Assembly (NCBI GenBank): GCA_051884915.1
Contig: JBJEWF010000098.1
Span: 1-9,095, forward strand
DNA: 9,095 nt
Direction of reading: 5' to 3'
DNA from: RUG572 sp051884915
Lineage (GTDB): Bacteria; Verrucomicrobiota; Kiritimatiellia; RFP12; UBA1067
Position 1 is the stretch's first letter. Each line of letters begins with the position of its first letter. This document shows, piece after piece, positions 7,396 through 9,095 of the stretch. The position numbers and the translations under genes were made by a program. The notes below the pieces were generated by a model, which was not told where the DNA came from, ran no database searches, and saw only the letters and a program-made list of their open reading frames with translations.

Positions 7396-8366
7396 TATTG
7401 GGCAAATCCTCGGAGCGGGCGAACAGACCGCCCGAAGTAGCGGGTGAAGTCGTAGTCCCGGTAGAAATCGCCCGAATTGAAGCACAGGGACCACGCGTAG
7501 CTCGAATAGCCCGAAAACGGCGCAGAGGACCAGTAGTAGCCGTCCGAGCCGAGGTTGTAGAGGCTGGAGTCGTAGCCGTAGCCGGCAGCGGGGAGAAAAA
7601 TGCTTTCCGACGCATACGCGCCCTTGCCCGTCACGAGCCGACCGTAAACGCCGTTGCGGTTCGTCCAGGTTGTCGTGCAGTTGCTGATGAGTGCCGCGAA
7701 CTCCGCATCCGTCGGCATCCGCCACGGCGCGCCGAGATGCGCCGTCGCCGCGTCGTGTGCGGCCACGAGGTTGCCCGTCGAATCAATGTAGCCTTCCGAC
7801 TGAAGCGTCGAAAGGCTCTTGCCATACGTTGGACAGTTGCCACTTGAGAACGAGAATGACGATCCATCCTTGACCGACACCCAACCGTCGTTGTTCGCAT
7901 TGCGCGTGTACCCCACCGTGTCGCCCCACCAGAAGTGGTAGCCAGACTCTTCGGGCTTTGTCGCGCCCACATTGCACTCCGCCCAGTAGGGGCCGTTCTC
8001 CCACAGCTGCACGCCGTCCGACAACGCCTCGGCAACGAACGTCACATCGGCAATCTTCACCGCGCCGACGTCGGCGGCGGCATCCCAGACATACCGGCGC
8101 ACCCAGCCGGCGCCAGCTTCCTCGTCAACGCCAACCCGTGTCAGGCGACTTACCGGCAATGCCGCCTGCGTCGCGCTGTTGGTCGCCGCAAACGCACATT
8201 TAGTCCAGGCCACGTCGTTCGACGCGCCGACCAGCGTCACGACGATATCCACCAGACCGTTCCACGGATAGCGCTGCCGCGCGGTGACGGACGTCGCCGT
8301 CACCTCACCAGCTCCCACGCCCGCCGCCATCGCCGCCGCGGCGATCATCGCCCACACTCTTTTCAT
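7395..8366 (-). CDS. Exported FISUMP/DUF1566-like protein, possible DGR target
   Basis: The protein has 323 residues from ATG 8366, chosen because GGAGA lies eight bases upstream and a signal peptide follows at once (MKRVWAM, Ala-rich core, cleavage near residue 18-20). Residues about 26-112 form a beta-rich domain opening with QRYPWNGLVDI. Residues about 115-323 match the Fibrobacter major-paralogous/DUF1566 C-type-lectin-like pattern: LWENGPYWAECNVGATKPEE (121-140), WRMPTDAEFAALI (215-227), FLPAAGYGY (257-265), YYWSSA (277-282), AWSL (291-294), SVRPLRGFAQ (314-323). Such domains are extracellular binding modules with no known catalysis. The C-terminal stretch 283-313 is rich in Tyr, Ser, Phe, Asp and Arg, as in DGR variable regions of this fold. 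The closing codons (TCT GTT ... GGA TTT GCC CAA) differ from the GC-ending usage of the gene body. METGC at 8381 is an alternative start. The family assignment is firm; diversification is inferred. Confidence 0.9.
   Translation of the reverse strand: MKRVWAMIAAAAMAAGVGAGEVTATSVTARQRYPWNGLVDIVVTLVGASNDVAWTKCAFAATNSATQAALPVSRLTRVGVDEEAGAGWVRRYVWDAAADVGAVKIADVTFVAEALSDGVQLWENGPYWAECNVGATKPEESGYHFWWGDTVGYTRNANNDGWVSVKDGSSFSFSSGNCPTYGKSLSTLQSEGYIDSTGNLVAAHDAATAHLGAPWRMPTDAEFAALISNCTTTWTNRNGVYGRLVTGKGAYASESIFLPAAGYGYDSSLYNLGSDGYYWSSAPFSGYSSYAWSLCFNSGDFYRDYDFTRYFGRSVRPLRGFAQ
7398..7544 (-). other. Candidate DGR variable region plus invariant tail
   Basis: These are the last 49 sense codons of the FISUMP-like gene. 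From 7466 to 7434 (residues 301-311, FYRDYDFTRYF), ten of eleven codons end in C. They have the NNC form expected if AAC codons of a template were mutagenised at the two adenines. The following tail (SVRPLRGFAQ) has codons atypical of the gene and would correspond to the homology-initiating segment. High genomic GC also favours C-ending codons, so the codon evidence alone is weak. No template repeat is in the window. Confidence 0.35.
7416..7434. repeat. Hairpin inside the 3' end of the FISUMP-like gene
   Basis: Perfect arms CGGGCG (7416-7421) and CGCCCG (7429-7434) flank a seven-base loop. The element lies in the codons for the GRSVRP segment and, with the 7379-7395 hairpin, gives two GC stems within 56 bases around the gene end. 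Confidence 0.5.
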
Positions 8367-8374
8367 GCAACCCG

Positions 8375-8379
8375 TCTCC
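8375..8379 (-). promoter_or_regulatory. Ribosome binding site of the FISUMP-like gene
   Basis: GGAGA is eight bases upstream of the ATG at 8366. It selects this start over the longer in-frame extension to 8681, whose added residues look like translated intergenic sequence and would bury the signal peptide. Confidence 0.65.
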
Positions 8380-8507
8380 ATCTCCGCACCACCCGTAATC
8401 CAGGCTACGGCCATCCGGCGCGGAAAATGGAGTGGCGTGCCTTCACATCGATGTTCTATCTGAGGCACGACCAAGCGCCTAAGCAAAAACACAAAATAGA
8501 AGACACG

Positions 8508-8523
8508 CCACGTGGTTGCCACG
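8508..8523. promoter_or_regulatory. Overlapping palindromes in the leader of the FISUMP-like gene
   Basis: CCACGTGG (8508-8515) is a perfect 8-bp palindrome. It shares its right half with a second inverted repeat, CGTGG TTG CCACG (8511-8523). The two could be alternative regulator sites or mutually exclusive hairpins in the transcript leader. They lie about 145 bases upstream of the ATG. Confidence 0.25.
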
Positions 8524-8536
8524 CAGCGCATCTCAC

Positions 8537-8565
8537 ATATTAGGCCTTTGCTTGAAGAATTGGTC
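8537..8565 (-). promoter_or_regulatory. Weak candidate promoter for the FISUMP-like gene
   Basis: A -10-like TAATAT (8537-8542) is preceded at 17 bases by GACCAA (8560-8565), a poor -35 match. It lies in the AT-richest part of the upstream region. The start would give a leader of roughly 160 bases including the palindromes at 8508-8523. Confidence 0.2.
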
Positions 8566-8768
8566 GTTTTCAGATAAAGCCAAATACACAAGACTGCGTA
8601 CGTTGCACGGGTTAGCTTGCGCACCCCGCGCACCTCCCTCTCCGGGTCGCCCCGTGGAGAAGCCGGCCGCCATTGCCGCACGACCGGTATATCGCCGCGT
8701 TAGCCTGCGCCGTTCCCGGCGGCCTCACCGCCACCCGGACGCGACGCTTCCAACGCGATTGCCGATCA

Positions 8769-8921
8769 TTATACCATTTTTCTCCGCCGCGTCATAGGCT
8801 GGATTTTCACCTGGGTCGTGCGGGCCTCCGATTTAGAAACACCGCTGGTTCGTGCTCCCGCGGCCTCCGGCTGTCCCGCTCCGCAGCCTCGCGCTGGCCA
8901 ACCGCTTACCTTCGTCGCCAT
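8769..8921 (-). CDS. Doubtful 50-residue basic ORF
   Basis: ATG at 8921 to TAA at 8769-8771 encodes a 50-residue peptide starting MATKVSGWPARG and ending in a basic tail (MTRRRKMV). AAGGAGGG sits directly against the ATG, which is too close for an ideal ribosome site. No family is recognised. Its only merits are a purine-rich start and the neighbouring repeats; chance is the more likely explanation. Confidence 0.12.
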   Translation of the reverse strand: MATKVSGWPARGCGAGQPEAAGARTSGVSKSEARTTQVKIQPMTRRRKMV

Positions 8922-8964
8922 CCCTCCTTGCTTTGCTTCCACGTGCCAGCCGGGTGTTTTTTAG

Positions 8965-9095
8965 CCGCAAAGAACGCAAAGGACGCAAAGAGGTGGTGGT
9001 GTAGGCTAATGTCATCACGGAGGCAAAATTACGTCCTCCGCATTCTTTGCATCCTCCGCATCCTTTGCATCCTCCCATTCTTTGCGTTCTTTGCG
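8965..9095. repeat. GCAAAG-type short repeats in inverted arrangement (cut by window edge)
   Basis: The left arm has three 9-base units, GCAAAGAAC, GCAAAGGAC and GCAAAGAGG (8967-8993). After a spacer of about 41 bases, the right arm carries the complementary motif: two 18-base units differing at one base (9035-9052 and 9053-9070, CCTCCGCATYCTTTGCAT), a shortened unit (9071-9086), and TTCTTTGCG (9087-9095). The two arms could pair into a long imperfect stem. The array continues past the edge. Similar GCAAAG repeats are, from memory, common between genes in Verrucomicrobia-related and planctomycete genomes. It is not a CRISPR array: there are no unique spacers. Confidence 0.8.

Larger units (their letters stand above)
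8367..8964. other. Intergenic region upstream of the FISUMP-like gene
   Basis: About 600 bases without a convincing gene. The stretch 8440-8600 is comparatively AT-rich and holds the candidate promoter and palindromes. The stretch 8600-8960 is GC-rich and shows no recognisable protein domain, tRNA or rRNA on either strand. Open frames across it (8516-8797 plus strand, 8366-8681 minus strand) are Arg/Pro-rich or lack motifs and look like translated non-coding DNA. Confidence 0.6.

Noticed and set aside
8367..8681. N-terminal extension of the FISUMP-like gene to 8681
   Set aside because: The added residues look like translated intergenic DNA and would place the signal peptide internally. GGAGA before 8366 supports the shorter start.
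8965..9095. CRISPR array at the right edge
   Set aside because: Units are 9-18 bases, degenerate and directly abutting, without unique spacers of constant length.

Overview
This window is GC-rich with strongly C/G-ending codons, and all of its convincing genes lie on the minus strand. The encoded proteins are large, exported, modular beta-rich proteins: Listeria-Bacteroides (InlB) type repeats, a beta-helix with a choice-of-anchor Q-like end, CARDB, carboxypeptidase-regulatory-like, PKD and Calx-beta-like modules, plus a Fibrobacter major-paralogous (FISUMP)/DUF1566-like protein. This repertoire, together with GCAAAG-type repeats between genes, suggests the Planctomycetes-Verrucomicrobia-Chlamydiae group, most likely a gut or rumen Kiritimatiellota-like bacterium. 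The taxonomic guess is inference; no rRNA or housekeeping gene is present.

Layout, in transcription order (right to left). (1) 8965-9095: GCAAAG-type short repeats in opposite orientation on either side of a short spacer, cut off by the window edge. (2) 8367-8964: mostly non-coding, with a possible promoter and palindromes ahead of the next gene and one doubtful 50-residue reading frame. (3) 8366-7395: a complete 323-residue exported protein with a FISUMP/DUF1566-type C-terminal domain. (4) 7394-7158: a GC hairpin touching the stop codon, a perfect 18-bp tandem duplication, and a 35-codon small reading frame in the same frame as the preceding gene. (5) 7157-1: the first 2385 codons of a giant exported multidomain protein that runs off the left edge with no stop. 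It accounts for almost 80 % of the window, and the long plus-strand reading frames opposite it are shadows.

The two exported genes and the small frame lie on one strand, and no strong terminator is visible between them, so they could be co-transcribed as a cell-surface module.

The most interesting hypothesis is that the FISUMP-like gene is, or once was, a target of a diversity-generating retroelement (DGR). Its C-terminus looks like a variable region in a C-type-lectin-like fold. A short invariant-looking tail with atypical codons and hairpins follows. The next small frame resembles, from memory, the start of a DGR-associated accessory (MutS-domain-I-like) protein, cut off after a GFYRAY motif. 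No reverse transcriptase or template repeat is in the window, so this would be a remote or decayed target.
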